Shown one piece after another: positions 6,991 through 13,089 of a stretch of DNA of 13,089 nucleotides (position 1 is its first letter; each line of letters opens with the position of its first letter). The position numbers and the translations under genes were made by a program. The stretch is taken from the NCBI GenBank assembly GCA_011390435.1, contig JAABSK010000053.1, forward strand, positions 1 to 13,089, given 5' to 3'. Source of the stretch: Desulfobacteraceae bacterium. GTDB taxonomy: Bacteria > Desulfobacterota > Desulfobacteria > Desulfobacterales > Desulfobacteraceae. The notes below the pieces were generated by a model. It had not been told where the DNA came from. It was given only the letters and a program-made list of their open reading frames with translations, and ran no database searches.

Positions 6991-9201
6991 ATGGCCAAAA
7001 CATCCAGCCTGAAATCCACCATCAAAGATCAGTCCGGAGCAGGAAAAACCCGGATTGGCGAAATTCTCTCAAAAGAAGGTCAGATCACCAGTATACAGCT
7101 TGAAGAGGCGCTGACAGCACAGAAAAAGACCAATGAACGCCTCAGCAGTATCCTTCTGTCCAAAGGGTATATCGATCCGGACACGATCACCAATGTTCTG
7201 GGCAGAATTTACAATTATAATGTGGTGACCTTTTCTGAAATCAAACCGTCTCAGCAGGTTTTGTCCCTTCTGCCCTACGATATGGCCAAACCCTTTATGG
7301 TGTTTCCGTTAGGGATAAAGGGTGAAGAACTTTCCATCACTATGGTGGAACCGACAGATACAACTGTTGTTGAAGAACTCCAGAAAAAGCTGGGTAAAAC
7401 CCTCAAGGTATCAGTTTCCACTGAAAACGATATTATTCAGGCGTTTCGGGATTATTACAAGATTTCAGATGAAGAGTATAAAAGCTTTCTTCATTTTGAT
7501 GATGATGCTGATGATGAGCCGGTTACCTCGGTGGATGATTTTGGTTCTCTGGTCTCAGAGGCTGCTGAAGAGATGGAGGTGGGCTATTCAGAGAAGGATG
7601 ATCAGCGCGATGAGTTTATGGCTTCTGATGCCCCGATCATCAAGCTGGTAAACGGTATTCTGACCAAAGCCATCAACGATGGTGTCTCAGATATCCACAT
7701 CGAGCCGTTTGAGAAATCTTTTCAGGTGCGCTATCGCCTGGACGGTTCCATGTATAAAGCCATGAACCTGCCGATTACCATTAAAAATGCGGTAATTTCC
7801 CGGATCAAGATTCTTGCGGAACTGGATATTGCAGAGCGCAGGGTGCCGCAGGACGGAAGAATCAAGCTTCGACTGGGAAAGAAAAAATCTATTGATTTCC
7901 GGGTATCCACCTTGCCAACTCTTTTTGGCGAAAGCATTGTCATGCGTATTCTGGATCAGAGTGCTCTGAATATCGATCTGACCAAAATGGGTTTTGAAGC
8001 ATCCACTTTTGACTGTTTAAAGCGCTGTATCTCAAGACCTTACGGCCTCTTGCTGGTTACCGGCCCCACAGGTTCCGGAAAAACCACCACGCTTTACTCC
8101 ATTCTCAACCGCCTGAACAAGGATGATATCAAGATACTGACCGCAGAAGACCCGGTGGAGTTTAATTTCAAAGGCATCAACCAGGTGGCGGTCAAAGAAG
8201 AGGTGGGCATGACCTTTGCTGCTGCCCTCAAGGCATTTCTGCGTCAGGACCCGGATATTATCATGGTCGGGGAGATCCGGGATATGGAAACAGCTGAGAT
8301 TGCCATAAAAGCAGCCATGACAGGGCATCTGGTTTTTGCGACCCTGCATACAAACGACTGCCCGTCGACCATCGGTCGCCTGGTGGATATTGGGATTCCA
8401 CCGTATATGCTGGCATCTTCCGTCACCATGGTGCTGTCCCAGCGGCTTGCCCGACGGCTTTGCCCGGAATGCAAGCAGGTGGTCACCGGTTATAACGAAA
8501 AAGAACTGGAATTGAACGGATTTTCCCAAAAGGATATCGAAGAGATCGACATATACGGCCCCAAAGGATGCACCCATTGTAACGGGACCGGTTACAAGGG
8601 CAGGGTAGGGCTCTATGAACTGATGGAAGTCACAGAAGAAGTTGCAAAAGCCATCAGTGCGGAGGTCCCTGAAGATCAGCTTCGCAAGGTTGCGGTTCAG
8701 GAAGGAATGGTGACCCTCAGGGATGCGGGGATCCAGAAAATCCGTTCGTCAGAAACCTCGCTTGAAGAGGTGCTTAAAAAAACCATTATCACAAAAGAAG
8801 CACTGCCGGCATACCTGATCAATCCGGATGTTGAAAACTATGAAGACAAAGATGTGATTATCCGGGAAGGCAATAAGGACATTGATTTTTTCAAACTGGT
8901 TCAGGGAGCGCTTTACGTTGTCAAGGGAGGGAAAAAAATTGCCGAGATTGTGCAGCCGGGAGATTATTTCGGGGAGATGTCCGCCATTACAGGCGAGCCC
9001 AGGTCTGCATCCATCATTTCCAAAGGCAGATCCGTGGTGAAGCGGTTCCCTGGTGACAAGCTGACAGAAGTGATTGAAAAATATCCGGATGTGGCAAAAC
9101 ATCTGTTTACTGCCATTGCTGCCCGTCTTGATGGAACTGACAAACGGTTTATCAATCTGCTCAATCAGTTTAAAAAAACACAGGTCCCTTCCAAACCCTG
9201 A
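6991..9201 (+). CDS. pilB: PilB/GspE-type secretion ATPase with N-terminal MshEN domain and C-terminal cyclic-nucleotide-binding domain
   Basis: A 736-residue hexameric motor ATPase of the type IV pilus/type II secretion class, expected on the cytoplasmic face of the inner membrane. Residues 20-160 are an MshEN/T2SSE N-terminal domain, followed by an acidic linker (about 168-205). The ATPase core has Walker A GPTGSGKTTT (358-367), the Asp box AEDPVEF (385-391), Walker B IIMVGEIRD (423-431), the His box HLVFATLHTND (446-456) and a tetracysteine zinc site, CPEC 491-494 and CTHC 527-530. After the usual PilB end (about 600) the protein continues with a cNMP-binding domain (about 610-710) carrying GDYFGEMSAITGEPRSAS, with Glu662 and Arg671 as in the phosphate-binding cassette. 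Standard PilB is about 560-580 residues. ATG 6991 has GAGGA 14 bases upstream; an in-frame TTG at 6979 lies too close to it. PilB rather than GspE is likely but not proven. Confidence 0.9.
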   Translation: MAKTSSLKSTIKDQSGAGKTRIGEILSKEGQITSIQLEEALTAQKKTNERLSSILLSKGYIDPDTITNVLGRIYNYNVVTFSEIKPSQQVLSLLPYDMAKPFMVFPLGIKGEELSITMVEPTDTTVVEELQKKLGKTLKVSVSTENDIIQAFRDYYKISDEEYKSFLHFDDDADDEPVTSVDDFGSLVSEAAEEMEVGYSEKDDQRDEFMASDAPIIKLVNGILTKAINDGVSDIHIEPFEKSFQVRYRLDGSMYKAMNLPITIKNAVISRIKILAELDIAERRVPQDGRIKLRLGKKKSIDFRVSTLPTLFGESIVMRILDQSALNIDLTKMGFEASTFDCLKRCISRPYGLLLVTGPTGSGKTTTLYSILNRLNKDDIKILTAEDPVEFNFKGINQVAVKEEVGMTFAAALKAFLRQDPDIIMVGEIRDMETAEIAIKAAMTGHLVFATLHTNDCPSTIGRLVDIGIPPYMLASSVTMVLSQRLARRLCPECKQVVTGYNEKELELNGFSQKDIEEIDIYGPKGCTHCNGTGYKGRVGLYELMEVTEEVAKAISAEVPEDQLRKVAVQEGMVTLRDAGIQKIRSSETSLEEVLKKTIITKEALPAYLINPDVENYEDKDVIIREGNKDIDFFKLVQGALYVVKGGKKIAEIVQPGDYFGEMSAITGEPRSASIISKGRSVVKRFPGDKLTEVIEKYPDVAKHLFTAIAARLDGTDKRFINLLNQFKKTQVPSKP

Positions 9202-9204
9202 TGG

Positions 9205-9735
9205 TCAAGGTTTGTAAAACCGGTCTTTTTCACTGTAGATGCATCCGCAATAGGACTGGCGGTACATGCCCCTCTCTTTTGATGCAGTGATGCCCTGTTT
9301 CCATCCTTTCCGGAAATCCTGGTAATAAAATTCCAGCCCATATGCTTTTGCAACCGCTTCTCCGGTTTGTCGGATCAGATCATGATTCTGGAATTTGCTG
9401 TACAGCAGCGTGGTTGAAAACGCGGTGAATTTTCCTTTTTTGGCCACCATGGCGGTGGCGGTTAACCTGGCATGATAACAATAGCGGCACCGCTCTTTTT
9501 CCCTGAACACGACCGACTGGATAAATTTTTCCATCTGGTAGTCCTGCTGGTAAATCATTTTTAAACCAACGGCGTCTGCATACTGACGAAGCGTGTCTTC
9601 TCTTTTGAGGCATTCTTGATAGGGATGAATATTGTGCCGGTAATAAAACCCCATGAGATCCATGCCCTGCTGGAGAAGAGTTTCCAGCGGATAAATGGTA
9701 CAGGGTCCGCAGCAGGTGTGCAAAAGCAGTTTCAT
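9205..9735 (-). CDS. queH: Epoxyqueuosine reductase QueH
   Basis: The last step of queuosine synthesis, reducing epoxyqueuosine to queuosine in the wobble position of GUN tRNAs, in the cytosol. QueH (DUF208) is the cobalamin-independent alternative to QueG and is common in anaerobes. The 176-residue protein has the iron-sulfur cysteines: LLHTCCGPC (Cys8, Cys9), ERCRYCYHARL (Cys83, Cys86), and a second pair in RQSYCGCIYSEKDRF (Cys163, Cys165). FSTTLLYSKFQNH and QDFRKGWKQGITASKE are family signatures. The length is slightly below the usual 180-230. ATG 9735 overlaps the stop of yggS as ATGA, so it is probably translated by reinitiation. It is the last gene of the minus-strand operon, and its stop lies three bases from the convergent pilB stop. 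Confidence 0.93.
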   Translation of the reverse strand: MKLLLHTCCGPCTIYPLETLLQQGMDLMGFYYRHNIHPYQECLKREDTLRQYADAVGLKMIYQQDYQMEKFIQSVVFREKERCRYCYHARLTATAMVAKKGKFTAFSTTLLYSKFQNHDLIRQTGEAVAKAYGLEFYYQDFRKGWKQGITASKERGMYRQSYCGCIYSEKDRFYKP

Positions 9736-10424
9736 ACGCGCGCTCCGAAAATGGATGTCCCCACCCGCACCATGGTGCTTCCTTCCTGGATGGCCACATG
9801 AAAATCATTGCTCATTCCCATGGACAGGTGCGCCATATGGATCGATTCAACATTCAAGGCCTTGATGGCTGTCCGGAGTTCAGCCATTTGTGCAAAGTAC
9901 GGCCGAACCTGTTCTGGATCATCAAAATAGGGGGGGATGGCCATCAGTCCCTGAATGGAGACATGATCCAGCCGGGATATCTGTTTTGCAAGGTCAAGGG
10001 CATCTTCAGGATCAATGCCTGATTTGCTCGATTCCTTTCCAATGTTGATCTGGAGAAGAATCTTCTGAATTTTTTCGCGCCTGGCAGCCTGGCGATGGAT
10101 CTCTTTTGCCAGCTTCAGTGATCCGACCGTGTGGATATAGTCGAAACAGGCCACTGCAATCCGGGCTTTATTGGACTGGAGATGGCCGATAAAATGCCAG
10201 CACACAGACGGGGTATCAATGCGATCGATTTTTTCAACAGCCTCTTGGATATAGTTTTCTCCAAAATGCTGACAGCCGGCTGCAATGGCCTGGTGAACGG
10301 CATCAACCGATTTTTTTTTGGTGACGCCGATCAGCATGATATCCTTGGGATCTCTGCCGGCGGCCTGTGCTGCCTGCCGGATCTGCTGGTTGATCTGTTC
10401 CAGGTTGGTCTGGATCACGCTCAT
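9732..10424 (-). CDS. yggS: YggS/PROSC family pyridoxal-phosphate homeostasis protein
   Basis: A cytosolic PLP-binding protein of the alanine-racemase-like TIM-barrel fold that buffers pyridoxal phosphate and affects amino-acid pools; no catalysis is established for the family. The 230 residues include the PLP lysine, Lys36, in LIGVTKKKS, the same number as in E. coli YggS. They also include HFGENYIQEA (53-62), CWHFIGHLQSNKAR, LQINIGKESSKSG, the Gly-Leu-Met barrel strand QGLMAIPPY, and the phosphate-binding tail LSMGMSNDFHVAIQEGST followed by RVGTSIFGAR. Length and order match the family. It overlaps maf upstream and queH downstream by four bases each (ATGA), so the three are likely translated in a coupled way. 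A start further upstream would run into maf, so ATG 10424 is favoured. Confidence 0.95.
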   Translation of the reverse strand: MSVIQTNLEQINQQIRQAAQAAGRDPKDIMLIGVTKKKSVDAVHQAIAAGCQHFGENYIQEAVEKIDRIDTPSVCWHFIGHLQSNKARIAVACFDYIHTVGSLKLAKEIHRQAARREKIQKILLQINIGKESSKSGIDPEDALDLAKQISRLDHVSIQGLMAIPPYFDDPEQVRPYFAQMAELRTAIKALNVESIHMAHLSMGMSNDFHVAIQEGSTMVRVGTSIFGARV

Positions 10425-11026
10425 GATGGTGTTCCTTCCAATTGGATAATATTTAAATCCATCAGTGCTTCAAACACTTCGCAAACCGGCAGTCCCACAA
10501 CATTGGAATAGGATCCGGTGATTTTCCGGACCAGAAAAGCCCCGATGCCCTGTATGCCGTAACCGCCGGCTTTGTCAAATGGTTCGCCTGTTGCCACATA
10601 CCAGTCGATTTCCGCTTCTGTCAGCGCTTTGAACTGAACCCGGGTGTGAACACTCTGCAGGACCATCTGCTGCAGGGATTTGCATGCCAGACAAAAGCCG
10701 GTGTATACCAGATGTTCAGCATTGCTCAGCTGCCGGAGCATGGCAGCTGCCTCTTTTTGTGAAGCAGGCTTGCCCAGGATATGGTTTCCCATGACCACGA
10801 CCGTGTCCGCTCCGAGCACCCAGGCCCCAGGATACTGTAGGGTAACATCTTCTGCTTTACGCTGTGCCAGCTCTTTTACCAGCGTTTCAGGGTGCTGCGT
10901 CTGAACACCGCTTTCATCAATGGAAGACGGGCAGATCATCAGTTTTATTCCCATCTGTTCCAGCAACTGCTTTCGTCTGGGCGAACCCGATGCCAGTATC
11001 AACGTGTCGCAGGAGGATTCAATCAT
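10421..11026 (-). CDS. maf: Maf-like nucleoside triphosphate pyrophosphatase
   Basis: Hydrolyses non-canonical or modified nucleoside triphosphates (dTTP/UTP/m7GTP class) to the monophosphate and pyrophosphate, a house-cleaning enzyme in the cytosol. Clear signatures are [18 protein letters not shown] near the N-terminus, [10 protein letters not shown], the metal/base region [45 protein letters not shown] and [10 protein letters not shown]. Two in-frame starts exist: ATG 11044 (207 residues, 26-base overlap with htpX) and ATG 11026 (201 residues, 8-base overlap). Neither has a good ribosome binding site. I chose 11026 because family members begin only a few residues before the LILASxSPRR strand. 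The 3' end overlaps yggS by four bases. Substrate choice (YhdE or YceF type) cannot be told from sequence by eye. Confidence 0.94.
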   Translation of the reverse strand: MIESSCDTLILASGSPRRKQLLEQMGIKLMICPSSIDESGVQTQHPETLVKELAQRKAEDVTLQYPGAWVLGADTVVVMGNHILGKPASQKEAAAMLRQLSNAEHLVYTGFCLACKSLQQMVLQSVHTRVQFKALTEAEIDWYVATGEPFDKAGGYGIQGIGAFLVRKITGSYSNVVGLPVCEVFEALMDLNIIQLEGTPS

Positions 11027-11915
11027 GAAGTACCGCTGTTTCATCTGCAGCGCTTAACGCTGCAATTCGGGACTCGATCGGTGGGTGGCTGCTGAACAAA
11101 GACAGCATGCTTTTGCCTGAAATGCCGCTGGCAGCAATCTCTTTGGGCAGCTCTCCTGCAGAGATGCCTCCCAGTTCACGAAGGGCATCAATCATTGGCG
11201 CCCGGTCCCCCATCAGCGCGGCTGCACCCCGGTCTGCCCGGTATTCCCGCTGGCGTGAAAAATACATTACCACAATACTGGCCAGGATGCCGAAAAGAAT
11301 TTCAAAGACAATGCTGGTAATGAAATAGCTGATGCCTGGATGGCTGGAACTTTCATCATCTTTGCGCAGAAAATTGTCCACGGCATAGGCAGCAACACGG
11401 GAGATAAAGATGACAAAGGTGTTGACCACACCTTGAATCAGGGTCAGTGTCACCATATCGCCGTTGGCAATATGAGCCACTTCATGGGCCAGCACTGCTT
11501 CCACCTGTCGGCGGTTCATGTGCTGCATCAATCCGGTGGATACCGCCACCAGTGAATTGGATCTGCTGGGCCCGGTGGCAAATGCATTGGGCATGCCGTC
11601 ATAGACAGCAACTTCCGGTTTTGGAAGCCCCGCTTTCGCAGCCAGGCGGGCAACAGTATCCACAAGCCAGGCCTGCTCCATATTCGCTGGCTGGTCAATC
11701 ACCCTGGCACCCGTACTCCATTTGGCCATTTTCTTTGACATTAAAAGGGAGATGGTCGAGCCGCCAAAACCGATCAGGGCGGCAAACGCCAGGAGCATTC
11801 CCATGTTGAGTCCATTACTGGTCAGATACTGGTTGATTCCAAGAATACGGGCAGTGATGGACAATACCAGAATGACCGCCATATTGGTCATTAAGAAAAA
11901 AAGGACACGTTTCAT
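11019..11915 (-). CDS. htpX: Inner-membrane zinc metalloprotease HtpX
   Basis: An M48-family protease that degrades misfolded inner-membrane proteins, often with FtsH under envelope stress. The 298 residues have two N-terminal membrane helices (about 4-21 and 37-58) and two later hydrophobic stretches (about 156-178 and 196-220). The zinc site is HEVAH (144-148) in [14 protein letters not shown], with the third ligand probably Glu224 in [35 protein letters not shown] and the C-terminal [10 protein letters not shown] are also typical of HtpX. AAAAGG lies about 7 bases before ATG 11915. It is the first gene of the tightly packed minus-strand operon and overlaps maf by 8 bases. I found no convincing sigma-32-type promoter upstream. 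Confidence 0.96.
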   Translation of the reverse strand: MKRVLFFLMTNMAVILVLSITARILGINQYLTSNGLNMGMLLAFAALIGFGGSTISLLMSKKMAKWSTGARVIDQPANMEQAWLVDTVARLAAKAGLPKPEVAVYDGMPNAFATGPSRSNSLVAVSTGLMQHMNRRQVEAVLAHEVAHIANGDMVTLTLIQGVVNTFVIFISRVAAYAVDNFLRKDDESSSHPGISYFITSIVFEILFGILASIVVMYFSRQREYRADRGAAALMGDRAPMIDALRELGGISAGELPKEIAASGISGKSMLSLFSSHPPIESRIAALSAADETAVLHD

Positions 11916-11932
11916 ATCAATACCTTTTCTAC

Positions 11933-11961
11933 TTTATATTTCTATCTGTTCACGTTTCCAA
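11933..11961 (-). promoter_or_regulatory. Candidate promoter for the htpX-maf-yggS-queH operon
   Basis: On the minus strand TTGGAA (11961-11956) and TATAAA (11938-11933) are separated by exactly 17 bases. The predicted start near 11926 would leave a leader of only about ten bases, cutting close to the AAAAGG ribosome binding site of htpX, so either the leader is very short or the true promoter lies further upstream. The remaining intergenic DNA to the tRNA gene (194 bases in all) shows no other gene. Confidence 0.38.
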
Positions 11962-12067
11962 AAGGTTTGTTGTATCCTGAACAGACCCACACGAATCTGC
12001 ACCAGGTTTTTGAAGATGATATTTACATGATATCCCCATGATTTTCAAGCATTACCCAGTTTTGGGG

Positions 12068-12094
12068 TTGCAAAATGGACTCAAATGATATAGA
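12068..12094 (+). promoter_or_regulatory. Candidate promoter for tRNA-Leu
   Basis: TTGCAA (12068-12073) is 15 bases from TATAGA (12089-12094), which is preceded by TGA to give an extended -10. Transcription would start near 12101, nine bases before the mature tRNA 5' end. The spacing is a little short, so the -35 assignment is the weaker part. Confidence 0.38.
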
Positions 12095-12109
12095 AAATTC
12101 ATTAATTGC

Positions 12110-12197
12110 GCCTGGGTGGCGGAACTGGTAGACGCAAGGGACTTAAAATCCCTCGAGCATTATGCTTGTACGAGTTCAATTCTCGTCCCAGGTACCA
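12110..12197 (+). tRNA. tRNA-Leu (anticodon UAA), CCA encoded
   Basis: A full cloverleaf can be drawn. Acceptor GCCTGGG (12110-12116) pairs with CCCAGGT (12187-12193) with one G-U at the end. The anticodon stem AGGGA/TCCCT encloses the loop CTTAAAA, with anticodon TAA at 12144-12146, which reads UUA and UUG. The long variable arm has a CGAGCA/TGCTTG stem (12154-12168), marking it as a type II tRNA. The T stem ACGAG/CTCGT holds the loop TTCAATT. The discriminator is A12194, as leucine tRNAs require, and CCA follows in the DNA (12195-12197). A strong terminator begins ten bases later, so it appears to be a single-tRNA transcript. Confidence 0.97.
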
Positions 12198-12206
12198 CAA
12201 ACCGAC

Positions 12207-12240
12207 AAAGGGTTTTGGCTGCACCACCAAAACCCTTTTT
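12207..12240 (+). terminator. Strong intrinsic terminator after tRNA-Leu
   Basis: AAAGGGTTTTGG (12207-12218) and CCAAAACCCTTT (12227-12238) form a perfect 12-base stem with an 8-base loop, ending in TTTTT (12236-12240). It stands between the tRNA and murA, whose start is only about 30 bases further on. Confidence 0.85.
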
Positions 12241-12270
12241 CAAATGACATCAAAACAGCTTCGATACCTT

Positions 12271-13089
12271 ATGGATAAAATTGAAATTACCGGCGGCCAA
12301 AAACTATATGGCGAAGTCAATATCAGCGGAGCAAAAAATGCAGCGTTGCCGTTGATCGCCTCAAGTATTCTGGTGAACGGAAAAACCGTGTTCAAAAATG
12401 TTCCCAAACTTATGGATATTACCAGCATACGGCTTCTGCTCGAAGACCTCGGTGCAAAATGCCTGTCAGAAGGGGATATGCTCGAGGTAGACGGATCAAC
12501 GTTTCACAAAATTGAAGCAGAATATGAGCTGGTCAGAAAGATGAGGGCTTCCATTCTTGTGCTGGGGCCGCTCGTCGCCCGGTTCGGCCACGCCAAAGTA
12601 TCACTACCCGGCGGTTGCGCCATTGGTGCACGGCCGGTAAATCTTCATCTGGCAGGACTTGAGGCGCTGGGTGCGTCGATCAGTATCGAGCATGGCTATA
12701 TTGAAGCACGGGCCGGTCGCCTGATCGGAAATGAAATCTATTTTGATATCCCCACGGTTACTGGAACGGAAAACCTGATGATGGCAGCGGTTCTGGCCGA
12801 TGGCACCAGCGTGTTGCGGAATGCTGCCCGTGAACCTGAAATCGTTGCTCTGGCAGATGCCTTGAATCAGATGGGGGCAAGGATCAGTGGTGCTGGAACC
12901 CCGATGATCACCATCGAAGGGGTGACCGCTCTGAACCCTTCCGAAATCACGGTGATCCCGGATCGGATCGAAACCGGAACCTTTATGGTGGCTGCGGCAG
13001 CAACCGGTGGAGATGTCCTGATAAAAGGCTGTGAGCCGGATCATATCGGTGGAATCATTAACAAACTGAAAGCCACTGGTGTTCAAGTC
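12271..13089 (+). CDS. murA: UDP-N-acetylglucosamine 1-carboxyvinyltransferase MurA, N-terminal part (3' end outside window)
   Basis: The first committed step of peptidoglycan synthesis, transferring enolpyruvate from PEP to UDP-GlcNAc in the cytosol. The open frame runs 273 codons to the window edge, against about 420 in the family. The start MDKIEITGGQKLYGEVNISG is typical. Lys22 and Asn23 (SGAKNAALP), Arg92 (KMRAS) and the catalytic Cys116 in LPGGCAIGARPVNLH are all present; the cysteine is the fosfomycin target in susceptible enzymes, so nothing here predicts intrinsic resistance by Cys-to-Asp change. VTGTENLMMAA and PDRIETGTFMVAAA continue the fold. ATG 12271 is chosen by family N-terminus; an in-frame ATG at 12244 would add nine residues and lies four bases after the terminator's U run. 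Neither has a visible Shine-Dalgarno sequence. Confidence 0.96.
   Translation, partial: MDKIEITGGQKLYGEVNISGAKNAALPLIASSILVNGKTVFKNVPKLMDITSIRLLLEDLGAKCLSEGDMLEVDGSTFHKIEAEYELVRKMRASILVLGPLVARFGHAKVSLPGGCAIGARPVNLHLAGLEALGASISIEHGYIEARAGRLIGNEIYFDIPTVTGTENLMMAAVLADGTSVLRNAAREPEIVALADALNQMGARISGAGTPMITIEGVTALNPSEITVIPDRIETGTFMVAAAATGGDVLIKGCEPDHIGGIINKLKATGVQV

Noticed and set aside
12009..12041. A heat-shock-like (sigma-32) promoter pattern with CCCCAT near 12034 and TTTGAAG near 12009 upstream of htpX
   Set aside because: It points away from htpX, and the spacing (18 bases) is too long for the known consensus.
1..13089. CRISPR array, intact transposon or defence island
   Set aside because: No regularly spaced direct repeats, no transposase with a DDE motif, and no nuclease/helicase or toxin-antitoxin pair were found. 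Apart from the integrase-like relic, the region reads as ordinary chromosome.

Overview
The window looks like chromosomal DNA from a Gram-negative, probably anaerobic deltaproteobacterium of the Desulfobacter/Desulfosarcina type (Desulfobacterota). I infer this from the protein styles: a fused ATP sulfurylase/APS kinase, QueH in place of QueG, a PilB-type ATPase carrying a cyclic-nucleotide-binding domain, and moderate G+C. No taxonomic marker settles it. Coding density is high and nearly every gene is recognisable.

Left region (1-909): the 3' part of a GNAT-like protein of uncertain substrate. It is followed by a 264-base gap that holds, on the minus strand, what looks like the decayed start of a tyrosine-recombinase integrase with its ribosome binding site still in place, plus several inverted repeats and a possible promoter. 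Next comes a plus-strand operon (about 919-4702): gmd and fcl convert GDP-mannose to GDP-L-fucose, and a bifunctional Sat/CysC protein makes APS and PAPS. Together these suggest supply of precursors for a fucosylated and possibly sulfated surface glycan. The ATP-sulfurylase half has unusual residues in both active-site motifs.

Middle region (4703-9201): after a 210-base spacer with a weak terminator and an extended -10 promoter lies an apparent three-gene plus-strand unit: a cytosolic ABC-F ATPase, a 69-residue two-helix membrane protein, and a PilB/GspE-like secretion ATPase. The ATPase has an N-terminal MshEN domain and a C-terminal cNMP-binding domain, so it may be controlled by nucleotide second messengers at both ends.

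Right region (9202-13089): a compact minus-strand operon, htpX-maf-yggS-queH, with overlaps of 8, 4 and 4 bases, meets pilB tail to tail with three bases between stop codons. It covers membrane protein quality control, nucleotide-pool cleaning, PLP homeostasis and queuosine synthesis. Divergent from it is a tRNA-Leu(UAA) gene with encoded CCA and a strong terminator, then the start of murA, which runs off the right edge.

No CRISPR array, intact insertion sequence, rRNA or complete phage module is visible. The items most worth a second look are the second-messenger architecture of the PilB-like ATPase, the diverged ATP-sulfurylase domain in a fucose operon, and the integrase remnant.
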